Positions 1 to 5,643 are shown, counted from the stretch's first letter. The stretch: DNA of 5,643 bases from a bacterium (GCA_021803845.1 JAJZLA010000129.1:1-5643); one strand, 5' to 3'. Notes: a model not told the origin generated them from the sequence alone. A program made the numbers and translations.

Positions 1-1614
1 TTTCAGCCGGTTTTCGTGGATGAGCCGTCCGTAGAAGATACTATTTCTATACTTAGGGGGCTGAAAGAAAGATACGAAGCATATCACGGCATAAGAATAA
101 AAGATTCGGCTTTAATCGCGGCGGCTACGCTGTCGCACAGATATATTACAGACAGATTTTTGCCTGATAAGGCTATAGACCTCATGGATGAGGCTTCGGC
201 AAAATTAAGAATAGAAATCGATTCTCTTCCCGCCGCTCTCGACGAAGTCCAGAGGAATATTATCAGAATTAAGATAGAGCAGGAGGCGCTAAAAAAAGAA
301 AAAGACGAACAATCCAAAAAAAGATTGAAAGAACTTGACGAAGAACTTGCGAATCTGGAAGAAGATTTTAATCAGAAGAAGGCAAAATGGCATAACGAAA
401 AAGAGTATATCCAAAAAATAGGCGAAATTAAAAAAGAAATAGATTCTCTGAGAATTGAGGAACAGAGATACGAAAGAGAAGGGAAATACGATAAAGTGGC
501 GGAAATAAGATACGGCAAATTAAACGAACTGGAAAAGAAACTTGAAGATTTAAATAAATCTCTCATTGCAATGCAGGAAAACGGAAGCTTTTTAAAAGAA
601 GAAGTGGATTCAGAAGACATTGCTAGAGTAGTGGCTAAATGGACGGGAATACCCGTTTCCAAACTTATGGAGGGAGAAAAAGAGAAACTTCTTCAAATAG
701 AAGAACACCTTCACAATAGGGTAATATCTCAGAATGAAGCAATTAACAGCGTGGCCAATACTATCAGGCGTTCCCGCGCCGGTTTATCGGACGTAAATAA
801 ACCGATAGGTTCTTTTATGTTTCTCGGACCTACCGGCGTCGGAAAGACGGAACTGGCAAAAGCCCTCGCCGAATTTTTATTTGACGACGAAAACAATATA
901 GTAAGAATAGATATGTCCGAGTATATGGAAAAGCATGCAGTATCGAGACTTATAGGTGCTCCTCCGGGTTATGTCGGGTACGAAGAGGGCGGACAGCTTA
1001 CGGAAGCGGTAAGAAGGCGTCCTTACAGCGTAGTTTTGTTCGACGAAGTAGAGAAAGCCCATCAGGACGTGTTTAACGTAATGCTCCAACTTCTTGACGA
1101 CGGAAGACTTACCGACGGACAGGGAAGAACGGTCGACTTTAAAAATACGATTGTCATTATGACATCCAACATAGGTTCCGATATTATTCAAAGTTACAGC
1201 GGCAAGCGGTATGAAGAAATGAAAAACAGCGTTAACGGAATTTTAAAAAATTATTTCAGGCCCGAGTTTTTAAACAGATTGGACGATATAATAATATTTC
1301 ACGCTTTAAGCGAAAACGATATAATGAAAATCGTCGAAATACAGCTGAAAAAACTCATTAACGTACTTAAGGAAAGAGGCATAGACGCTGAATATACGGA
1401 TTCTTTGCTGAAGTTTATAGCAATGGAAGGTTACGATCCGATTTACGGAGCAAGACCGTTAAAGAGAGCGGTTAAGTCATTCATACAGGATAAAATTGCC
1501 GTCGATTTATTGTCCGGCGCAATCGTTTCCGGCGATTCAATAGTTATAAACTATAAGGAGGAATCGGGGGTAATAGTCGAAAAGGTTACTGTAGTTACCG
1601 CCGAACCTGCCTAA
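1..1614 (+). CDS. clpB: ATP-dependent disaggregase ClpB, C-terminal two thirds (5' end outside window)
   Basis: ClpB is a hexameric AAA+ chaperone of the cytoplasm that, with DnaK/DnaJ/GrpE, threads aggregated proteins through its central pore. The reading frame is open from base 1, and the residues before the GTG at 16 (FQPVF) continue the family consensus, so this GTG is internal and the gene is cut by the window edge. About 537 residues of a usual ~860 are present. Visible here are the end of NBD1 (RYITDRFLPDKAIDLMDEA), the M-domain coiled coil (about visible residues 70-200, including the ClpB-type WxxEK and YGKLxELEK segments), and a complete NBD2. NBD2 has Walker A GPTGVGKT (~276-283), pore loop GYVGYEEGG (~323-331), Walker B VVLFDE (~344-349), sensor 1 TSN, arginine finger in FRPEFLNR and sensor 2 GARPLKR. 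The long M-domain separates it from ClpA and ClpC, and there is no ClpP-binding IGF/IGL loop. The stop is TAA at 1612. All key residues are intact, so I am very sure of the identity. Confidence 0.97.
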   Translation, partial: FQPVFVDEPSVEDTISILRGLKERYEAYHGIRIKDSALIAAATLSHRYITDRFLPDKAIDLMDEASAKLRIEIDSLPAALDEVQRNIIRIKIEQEALKKEKDEQSKKRLKELDEELANLEEDFNQKKAKWHNEKEYIQKIGEIKKEIDSLRIEEQRYEREGKYDKVAEIRYGKLNELEKKLEDLNKSLIAMQENGSFLKEEVDSEDIARVVAKWTGIPVSKLMEGEKEKLLQIEEHLHNRVISQNEAINSVANTIRRSRAGLSDVNKPIGSFMFLGPTGVGKTELAKALAEFLFDDENNIVRIDMSEYMEKHAVSRLIGAPPGYVGYEEGGQLTEAVRRRPYSVVLFDEVEKAHQDVFNVMLQLLDDGRLTDGQGRTVDFKNTIVIMTSNIGSDIIQSYSGKRYEEMKNSVNGILKNYFRPEFLNRLDDIIIFHALSENDIMKIVEIQLKKLINVLKERGIDAEYTDSLLKFIAMEGYDPIYGARPLKRAVKSFIQDKIAVDLLSGAIVSGDSIVINYKEESGVIVEKVTVVTAEPA

Positions 1615-1617
1615 GAC

Positions 1618-1660
1618 TTTTTGCCGTTTTGACAATAATAAATTGTCAAAACGGCAAAAA
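1618..1660. repeat. Perfect 19-bp inverted repeat (hairpin) just after clpB
   Basis: The arms at 1618-1636 and 1642-1660 are exact reverse complements, with a 5-nt loop AATAA. The core is GCCGTTTTGACAAT and the stem ends in five T:A pairs. The hairpin starts 3 nt after the clpB stop. Reading either strand, the run of T precedes the stem and the run of A follows it, so it lacks the 3' U-tract of an intrinsic terminator. It may instead protect the clpB mRNA 3' end, aid factor-dependent termination, or act as a DNA-level operator. The structure is certain from sequence; the role is open. Confidence 0.85.
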
Positions 1661-1667
1661 AATTAAA

Positions 1668-1699
1668 AATTTAAAAGAATTTAAAGGTAATTTAAAGGT
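1668..1699. repeat. Three phased direct repeats AATTTAAA(A/G)G upstream of htrA
   Basis: AATTTAAAAG (1668-1677), AATTTAAAGG (1678-1687) and AATTTAAAGG (1689-1698) lie head to tail; the last two are each followed by T and repeat exactly as an 11-mer. The 10-11 bp spacing places each copy on the same face of the helix. Relative to the transcription start predicted from the sigma-54 promoter (about 1793), the array spans roughly -125 to -94, the usual distance for enhancer-binding-protein sites. Phased A/T tracts could also bend the DNA. Low-complexity A/T sequence makes chance similarity possible. Confidence 0.5.
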
Positions 1700-1720
1700 G
1701 TCAGATTTATTTATTTTTTT

Positions 1721-1745
1721 ATTGCCGACAGGGTTTATAGGCAAT
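1721..1745. promoter_or_regulatory. Possible operator dyad ATTGCC-N13-GGCAAT
   Basis: This is an inverted repeat with 6-bp arms at 1721-1726 and 1740-1745 and a 13-bp spacer, giving 19 bp between arm centres. It sits about 50-70 bp upstream of the predicted htrA transcription start, between the phased repeats and the sigma-54 promoter. It could be a regulator site, but arms this short can occur by chance. Confidence 0.25.
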
Positions 1746-1766
1746 TCATTACTTTAACTTTTAATA

Positions 1767-1782
1767 TGGCACGGTTTTTGCA
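1767..1782 (+). promoter_or_regulatory. Sigma-54 (RpoN) -24/-12 promoter of htrA
   Basis: TGGCACGGTTTTTGCA matches the RpoN consensus TGGCACG-N4-TTGC(A/T) at every defined position. The invariant GG (1768-1769) and GC (1780-1781) are separated by exactly 10 bp, as sigma-54 requires. The predicted start is near 1793, giving a leader of about 33 nt before the htrA ATG at 1827. Transcription would then need an AAA+ activator protein, for which the upstream repeats are candidate sites. The match to consensus is directly visible; actual use is inferred. Confidence 0.85.
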
Positions 1783-1826
1783 TTAATTAAATTAAACAAT
1801 AAAAATTAAGCGAGGGTTTTTAGACT

Positions 1827-3320
1827 ATGAAATTGAGATTTAAGTCCGATTCAAAAATTATAGGCGCAGGAGTAGCCGTTCTTATCGGTATAATAGCGGG
1901 GGTTATAATAACCGCTAATTTGCATCTTTTTAAAAAATCTATGGCGGAAGGAACCGCTCCGGTAATTTACACTGCTACAAATTCTACGATGCCGGCGCAG
2001 AATGGGCCAAGCAATTTCATTGCATTAATAAAAAAAGATAAACCTTTCGTCGTAAATATAAGGACGACTCAAAAAGTTAAGAGCGGTCCTTTTCAGATGT
2101 ATGAAAGTCCATTCGGCACGCAGCCTAACCCGTTCGGTAATTTTTTTAAAAATTTTTTTAATAATGCACCGCAGTCGACATATACCGAAGAAAGTTTAGG
2201 TTCGGGAGTAATTATAAGTAAAAACGGATACATAATTACTAATAACCATGTCATAAAAGGAGCGACTAAAATATACGTAAAACTTTCTACAGGCAAAACA
2301 TTCAGGGCGAGGGTTATAGGCAAAGACCCGCAGGTAGATCTTGCCCTGCTTAAAATAAATGACGGCAACAATCTTCCGGCGGCGGTATTAGGCGATTCCG
2401 CGAAATCTCAAATAGGCGAATGGGTTCTTGCAATAGGAAATCCATTTGGTTTAGGCTGGACGGTAACGAATGGAATTATAAGCGCAAAAGGCAGAGCTAT
2501 AGGAGGACCTTACGAAGACTTTATTCAAACAAATGCCGCAATTAATCCGGGAAACAGCGGCGGTCCGCTGATAAACATGAAAGGTCAGGTAATAGGCATT
2601 AATACGGCAATTATAAAAGGAGCTCAAGGAATAGGCTTTTCTATACCGGTAAACGTCGTAAAGGAAGTTCTTCCGGAGCTTGAAACAGGCAAAATAACAA
2701 GAGGCTGGCTTGGAATAGAAATTCAGGAAATCACTCCGTCTCTTAAAAAAGCATTTAATCTTCAAACTACCCGCGGAGCGCTTGTTTCCTCTGTAGTTCC
2801 GGGAGGGCCGGCAGCAAAAGCAGGCTTAAGAAGCGGAGAAGTCATAATAAAATACAACGGTATAAAAGTAAAAGAAATGTCTCAGCTTCCGTGGTTAGTC
2901 GGCAATACTAAACCTGGAGCAACGGTTCCTGTAGAAGTAATAAGGAACGGAAAAAAGATAGTTTTATCTATAACGGTCGGCAATTGGAACAGCAAAAGCA
3001 ATGTTTTTAACAAAAAAGCGCAGAAAATTTCGGCAAAAAAATTAGGAATAACCGTTATTCCCCTTACTCCTCAAAATATGCAGAGTTACGGGATACAAAA
3101 CGTTCATCACGGAGTTATAGTTTCAAAAGTTATACCAGGCGGCGCAGGCCAAAGAATGGGTATAATGCCAGGGGACGTTATTGAGTCGATTAACCATCAT
3201 ATCGTCAATAATATTTCTGAGTATGTCAGCGATATAGACAGGGCGGAAAAATCAAAACAGTTCCTGTTTTATATAAGACGCGGCAATATGAAGCTTTATC
3301 TGGCATATTCTATAAAATAA
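1827..3320 (+). CDS. htrA: HtrA/DegP-family periplasmic serine endoprotease (Do-like)
   Basis: HtrA/DegP proteases degrade or refold damaged proteins in the cell envelope. The 497-residue product has a basic N-terminus followed by a hydrophobic segment (about 11-30), either a signal peptide or a membrane anchor; a possible SMA|E cleavage point lies at 38-41. The trypsin-like domain carries the full catalytic triad: His141 (TNNHV), Asp171 (VDLALLK) and Ser244 (GNSGGPL). A Phe/Asn-rich stretch at about 94-113 corresponds to the LA-loop region of DegP-like proteins. PDZ1 begins at about 293 (GWLGIEIQ) and PDZ2 at about 405 (KLGITVIP), both with the usual PGGPA/PGGAG-type turn. The length and the two PDZ domains fit the DegP/DegQ/MucD group, not one-PDZ DegS. 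The ATG at 1827 is preceded by GAGGG (1812-1816) at about 10 nt, and an in-frame TAG at 1821 rules out an earlier start. A sigma-54 promoter lies directly upstream. degP, degQ or mucD would be equally fair names. Confidence 0.95.
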   Translation: MKLRFKSDSKIIGAGVAVLIGIIAGVIITANLHLFKKSMAEGTAPVIYTATNSTMPAQNGPSNFIALIKKDKPFVVNIRTTQKVKSGPFQMYESPFGTQPNPFGNFFKNFFNNAPQSTYTEESLGSGVIISKNGYIITNNHVIKGATKIYVKLSTGKTFRARVIGKDPQVDLALLKINDGNNLPAAVLGDSAKSQIGEWVLAIGNPFGLGWTVTNGIISAKGRAIGGPYEDFIQTNAAINPGNSGGPLINMKGQVIGINTAIIKGAQGIGFSIPVNVVKEVLPELETGKITRGWLGIEIQEITPSLKKAFNLQTTRGALVSSVVPGGPAAKAGLRSGEVIIKYNGIKVKEMSQLPWLVGNTKPGATVPVEVIRNGKKIVLSITVGNWNSKSNVFNKKAQKISAKKLGITVIPLTPQNMQSYGIQNVHHGVIVSKVIPGGAGQRMGIMPGDVIESINHHIVNNISEYVSDIDRAEKSKQFLFYIRRGNMKLYLAYSIK

Positions 3321-3337
3321 ATTATATATATCAGTAA

Positions 3338-3343
3338 TATAAT
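3338..3343 (+). promoter_or_regulatory. Possible -10 box (TATAAT) of a small transcript
   Basis: An exact TATAAT lies 17 nt after the htrA stop. No acceptable -35 hexamer occurs at 16-18 bp upstream and there is no TG extension. The surroundings are almost pure A/T, where such a hexamer is expected by chance. If used, transcription would start near 3350 and run to the terminator at 3437. Confidence 0.2.
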
Positions 3344-3349
3344 AAAAAG

Positions 3350-3437
3350 TTTTCTCGAAACCAAGACAAACTGTAAGCTTTCCATCACTCCTCCTAAAGG
3401 TGGCCCGGTTCCGTAAAAAGAGCCGGGCTATTTTTTT
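3350..3437 (+). ncRNA. Candidate small RNA with CU-rich anti-SD-like loop (or htrA 3' UTR)
   Basis: Between htrA and selB lies about 88 nt that differs in texture from its A/T-rich surroundings and ends in a strong intrinsic terminator. A CU-rich stretch CACTCCTCCT (3386-3395) is complementary to Shine-Dalgarno sequences. It can sit in the loop of a weak hairpin, either CCATC (3382-3386) with GGTGG (3399-3403, which overlaps the terminator stem) or CTTT (3378-3381) with AAAG (3396-3399). C-rich anti-SD loops followed by a terminator are typical of bacterial sRNAs that block ribosome binding. The alternative is simply the 3' UTR of htrA. I recognise no known RNA family, so the call rests on layout alone. 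Confidence 0.3.
3401..3437 (+). terminator. Intrinsic (Rho-independent) terminator after htrA
   Basis: The stem is 3401-3410 paired with 3421-3430. It has a GCCCGG/CCGGGC core extended by U-A and G-U pairs on both sides, and a 10-nt loop (3411-3420). Seven T follow directly (3431-3437). The orientation is + strand only, because there is no T-run beyond the other arm. It should end htrA transcription, or that of a small RNA starting downstream of htrA, and it separates htrA from selB. Confidence 0.88.
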
Positions 3438-3446
3438 ATATTCCGG

Positions 3447-3452
3447 TATGAT
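3447..3452 (+). promoter_or_regulatory. Possible selB -10 element (TATGAT)
   Basis: TATGAT matches the -10 consensus at five of six positions, and an overlapping TAAAAT (3452-3457) is also five of six. No good -35 is seen because the appropriate position falls inside the terminator stem. A promoter here is needed if the terminator just upstream is efficient. The predicted start near 3459-3464 would give a leader of only a few nucleotides before the ATG at 3467. Confidence 0.35.
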
Positions 3453-3466
3453 AAAATATTACTCCT

Positions 3467-5425
3467 ATGAATAGTAATTTTATACTCGGAACCGCCGGTC
3501 ATATAGACCACGGAAAATCTTCCCTTATTAAAGCTTTAACCGGCATAGAGACCGACAGATTAGAAGAAGAAAGAAAACGGGGTATAAGTATCGTTTTGGG
3601 TTATGCCGATATGCGCTTTGCTTCCGGTATTTCCGCAGGTATAGTCGATGTTCCCGGTCACGCTAAATTTATTAAAACTATGGTTTCCGGTTCAACCGGT
3701 ATGGACGGAGTTTTGCTAGTAATTGCGGCAGACGACGGAATAATGGCGCAGACCAAAGAGCATCTGCTCATTTTAAAACTTCTGGGAATAAGGCTTGTAA
3801 TTCCGGTAATAACGAAAATCGATTCGGTTTCTTCCGAAATACTCGTAAAAAGAGAATTTGAAGTAAAGCAATTTTTAAAAGCATACGGTTATGAAAAATA
3901 TTCGTCGAATATCTTTGAAGTATCGACAAAATCAGGCAAGGGTATCGAAGAATTAAAAAAAAATATAGAAAAAATTTTTCAGGAATATAATTCTCAGAGG
4001 CAATATAATAAAATTTATAATCCTACCAAAGTTTTTTTGCCTATAGACAGAATTATTTCTTCAAAAGGTTTCGGGACGATTTTAGCAGGCACCTTAAAGT
4101 ACGGAACTTTTAAAGTAAACGACGAAATCCAGATAATGCCGCAGGGTATAACGGCAAGGGTAAAAAGCATAGAATCCCATAATAAACCGGTAGATACGGC
4201 TTTTAAATCCATGAGAATATCGGTTAACGTCCCTTCGTTGAAAAAAGAAAACGTAAAGTTTGGAGACGTTATCTCCGAAAAAGATTCTTTAACGGCGTCA
4301 AATGCCGTTTTAGCCAAAACTTTTTACGACTTTGAAAATAAAAAAGACCTTAAAAGCCATATTAACTTGATGTTTATGACAGGAACGTCATCCGTTACGG
4401 CTAAAATAATAGTTTTTAATAATGATAAGAAAATTAAACCCGGAGAATTTTCGTATGCTTTGTTTAAATTAAACGGCGAAATAGCTTCTATGACCGGCGA
4501 AAAATTTATTATAAGGGATATAGGAGCCGGAAAAACTATCGGCGGCGGTACTATTATAGATTCTTCGGCGGATTTCGAATACTCGGAAATATTTAACGAA
4601 TTATACGAAAATATTATTTCCGATAATGCAAACGATGCAGTTTGCGATTTTATTAAAATATTCCAAGCCGTTAATTTAGAAAGTATTTATAAAAAATTTA
4701 ATTTAAATTTATCCGATTTTTTTGAAATTATAGAGCGGTTAAAAAAAGACGAAAAAATAATAACCGACAATAAAAACAAGTATGCGTTTACTGCGGATTT
4801 TTACAATAAAGGGAAAAAAGTATTAAAGGATATTGTAGAAAATGATAAAAAAATTTACGGCAAAACTGAGCTTTTTAACGTTTTTGCCGAAAGGCTAAAC
4901 GCCGAAAATGCTTATAAAGCGCCTTATAAAGCGGCCGATATTGTTTTCGATATTTTCATAAACGACTTGTTAAGCGAAAAGTATTTATCTTACGACAGCA
5001 TAGGAAATATAATTCCTAAAGGATTTAAAGCAGTTAAAGAAGCCGGTGCGGATATTCCTCCGGAATACGCAGGCGCGGCAAAAAAAATTGAAGATTTATT
5101 GATTTCTAACGGAAACAGCGTTCCGGATTACGGCGAAATAGAAAGAAAAATAGCCATGCCCAGAAAAACATTAAATTATATATTAAGTTTAATGCTTAAA
5201 TCGTCCAAAATCGTAAAAGTCAAACATGATATGTATTATTTAAAAGAACAGATAGACGCCGTAAAATCAAAATTAGACGTTTTTTTCGAAAAAAATGAAA
5301 AATTGGAGCCTAAGGATATAAAAGAAATTGCCGGAGTTTCCAGAAAATATGCGATACCGTTGCTGGAATATTTCGACGTTATCGGATACACGGTAAAAAA
5401 AGGAGAATACAGAATTAAAAAATAA
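3467..5425 (+). CDS. selB: Selenocysteine-specific translation elongation factor SelB
   Basis: SelB is the GTPase that carries Sec-tRNA(Sec) to UGA codons marked by a SECIS hairpin in selenoprotein mRNAs. The 652-residue product has an EF-Tu-like G domain with G1 GTAGHIDHGKS (8-18), G2 RGISIVLG (38-45), G3 DVPGH (61-65), G4 TKID (116-119) and G5 STK (153-155). Domain II begins near 188 (FLPIDRIISSKGFGTILAGT), and domain III ends with the SelB signature RDIGAGKTIGGG (350-361). A winged-helix C-terminal region of about 280 residues follows, finishing with GVSRKYAIPLLEYFD (623-637). This closely resembles the last SECIS-binding winged helix of E. coli SelB. That C-terminus excludes EF-Tu, IF2 and other GTPases. 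The ATG at 3467 is the only start that keeps G1, since TAA at 3452 is in frame just upstream. No Shine-Dalgarno sequence is visible; the preceding bases are ACTCCT. Two usually conserved G-domain acidic positions differ (Val43, Ala66). selA and selC are not in this window. Confidence 0.95.
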   Translation: MNSNFILGTAGHIDHGKSSLIKALTGIETDRLEEERKRGISIVLGYADMRFASGISAGIVDVPGHAKFIKTMVSGSTGMDGVLLVIAADDGIMAQTKEHLLILKLLGIRLVIPVITKIDSVSSEILVKREFEVKQFLKAYGYEKYSSNIFEVSTKSGKGIEELKKNIEKIFQEYNSQRQYNKIYNPTKVFLPIDRIISSKGFGTILAGTLKYGTFKVNDEIQIMPQGITARVKSIESHNKPVDTAFKSMRISVNVPSLKKENVKFGDVISEKDSLTASNAVLAKTFYDFENKKDLKSHINLMFMTGTSSVTAKIIVFNNDKKIKPGEFSYALFKLNGEIASMTGEKFIIRDIGAGKTIGGGTIIDSSADFEYSEIFNELYENIISDNANDAVCDFIKIFQAVNLESIYKKFNLNLSDFFEIIERLKKDEKIITDNKNKYAFTADFYNKGKKVLKDIVENDKKIYGKTELFNVFAERLNAENAYKAPYKAADIVFDIFINDLLSEKYLSYDSIGNIIPKGFKAVKEAGADIPPEYAGAAKKIEDLLISNGNSVPDYGEIERKIAMPRKTLNYILSLMLKSSKIVKVKHDMYYLKEQIDAVKSKLDVFFEKNEKLEPKDIKEIAGVSRKYAIPLLEYFDVIGYTVKKGEYRIKK

Positions 5426-5449
5426 AACATCCCATTTTTTTCGTTTTTT

Positions 5450-5458
5450 TGCTATAAT
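5450..5458 (+). promoter_or_regulatory. Extended -10 promoter of the ubiD-like gene
   Basis: TGCTATAAT is an exact extended -10 element (TG-N-TATAAT). The -35 region is poor, which extended -10 promoters tolerate. Predicted transcription starts near 5465, giving an A/T-rich leader of about 40 nt before the ATG at 5505. The T-runs just upstream (5434-5450) follow the selB stop without a stable G/C hairpin, so I do not call a terminator there and some read-through from selB is possible. Confidence 0.55.
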
Positions 5459-5504
5459 AGAAGACGTAATAAAAATTTAATTTATAATATTTATAATAAA
5501 CGAT

Positions 5505-5643
5505 ATGCCTTATAAAGACCTGCACGAATTTATCGGAGTTTTAGAAAAAGACGGTAATTTAAAAAGGGTTAGCGCTCCGGTCGACAGGATTTTGGAAATA
5601 GCCGAGATTGCGGACAGGACGATAAAGAAAGAGGGTCCGGCTC
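5505..5643 (+). CDS. UbiD-family decarboxylase, N-terminal 46 residues (3' end outside window)
   Basis: The fragment begins MPYKDLHEFIGVLEKDGNLK and continues with VDRILEIAEIADRTIKKEGPA. This matches the UbiD N-terminus (E. coli UbiD has the same Y-x-DLR-F-LE-G-LKR, V-x-LEI-EIADR and GPA pattern). UbiD enzymes use prenylated FMN, made by UbiX, to add or remove carboxyl groups on aromatic or unsaturated acids. Family members act in ubiquinone synthesis, in futalosine-route menaquinone synthesis, and in anaerobic degradation of aromatics. The fragment lacks the cofactor and active-site residues, so the substrate cannot be decided and I give no gene symbol. No Shine-Dalgarno sequence precedes the ATG; TAA at 5478 is in frame upstream with no alternative ATG, GTG or TTG between, which fixes the start. 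Confidence 0.85.
   Translation, partial: MPYKDLHEFIGVLEKDGNLKRVSAPVDRILEIAEIADRTIKKEGPA

Noticed and set aside
16..18. GTG at 16 as the start of a shorter protein.
   Set aside because: The frame is open to the window edge and residues before it match the ClpB consensus, so it is an internal valine codon.
84..1191. Minus-strand open frames of 77-104 codons inside clpB.
   Set aside because: They are antisense shadows of a strongly conserved gene, with low-complexity translations and no recognisable domain or start signal.
1629..1649. TTGACA at 1629-1634 and its mirror TGTCAA at 1644-1649, perfect -35 boxes on each strand inside the palindrome.
   Set aside because: No TATAAT-like hexamer lies at 16-18 bp in the + direction (it would fall in CGGCAA), and the - direction would read into the end of clpB. 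The boxes follow from the palindrome's own sequence.
2093..2765. Minus-strand open frames of 92-104 codons inside htrA.
   Set aside because: They lie wholly opposite the conserved protease domain and their products resemble no family I know.
3321..3343. Inverted repeat ATTATAT / ATATAAT after the htrA stop.
   Set aside because: It is composed only of A and T with a 9-nt spacer, which is expected by chance in such sequence.
4015..5430. Minus-strand open frames (100 and 64 codons) opposite selB.
   Set aside because: They are antisense to intact SelB domains; the Phe/Ser-rich composition is the mirror of Lys/Glu-rich coding sequence.
5417..5450. AAAAAAT / ATTTTTT pairing followed by T-runs after selB, as a terminator.
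   Set aside because: The stem would be A/T only with no G/C core, and the T-runs overlap the upstream side of the extended -10 promoter. It is too weak to call.

Overview
This is an A+T-rich bacterial window with four protein-coding genes, all on the + strand. In order they are: the 3' two thirds of clpB (disaggregase), a complete htrA/degP-type periplasmic protease gene, a complete selB (selenocysteine-specific elongation factor), and the first 46 codons of a ubiD-family decarboxylase gene. There is no mobile element, CRISPR array, tRNA or rRNA, and I see no clear sign of a new multi-gene system. The interest lies mainly in the non-coding gaps.

Organism: the HtrA has an N-terminal membrane or signal segment and two PDZ domains. 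The htrA promoter is of the sigma-54 type, and selB shows that the cell makes selenoproteins. Together with the low G+C content these suggest a Gram-negative, probably anaerobic bacterium of the broad 'deltaproteobacterial' kind. That placement is an inference and the sequence does not prove it.

Layout: clpB (1-1614) is followed after 3 nt by a perfect 19-bp inverted repeat (1618-1660) with no U-tract on either side that would make it an ordinary terminator. The rest of the 212-nt clpB-htrA gap holds three helically phased direct repeats (1668-1699), a small ATTGCC/GGCAAT dyad (1721-1745), and a consensus-quality sigma-54 promoter (1767-1782). The promoter lies about 45 nt upstream of the htrA start codon. 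This arrangement looks like a sigma-54 promoter with upstream activator sites.

The htrA-selB gap (3321-3466) contains a TATAAT box, a CU-rich anti-Shine-Dalgarno-like stretch and a convincing intrinsic terminator (3401-3437). It is either the htrA 3' UTR and terminator or a small RNA of about 85-90 nt. selB and the ubiD-like gene both lack a recognisable Shine-Dalgarno sequence, and each has its own candidate -10 element. The ubiD one is an extended -10 (TGCTATAAT).

How the genes relate: clpB and htrA are both protein-quality-control genes (cytoplasmic disaggregation and envelope proteolysis), but separate regulatory signals suggest they are not simply co-transcribed. selB and ubiD serve unrelated metabolism (selenocysteine insertion; prenylated-FMN decarboxylation, possibly in quinone synthesis), so the order looks like ordinary chromosomal neighbourhood.
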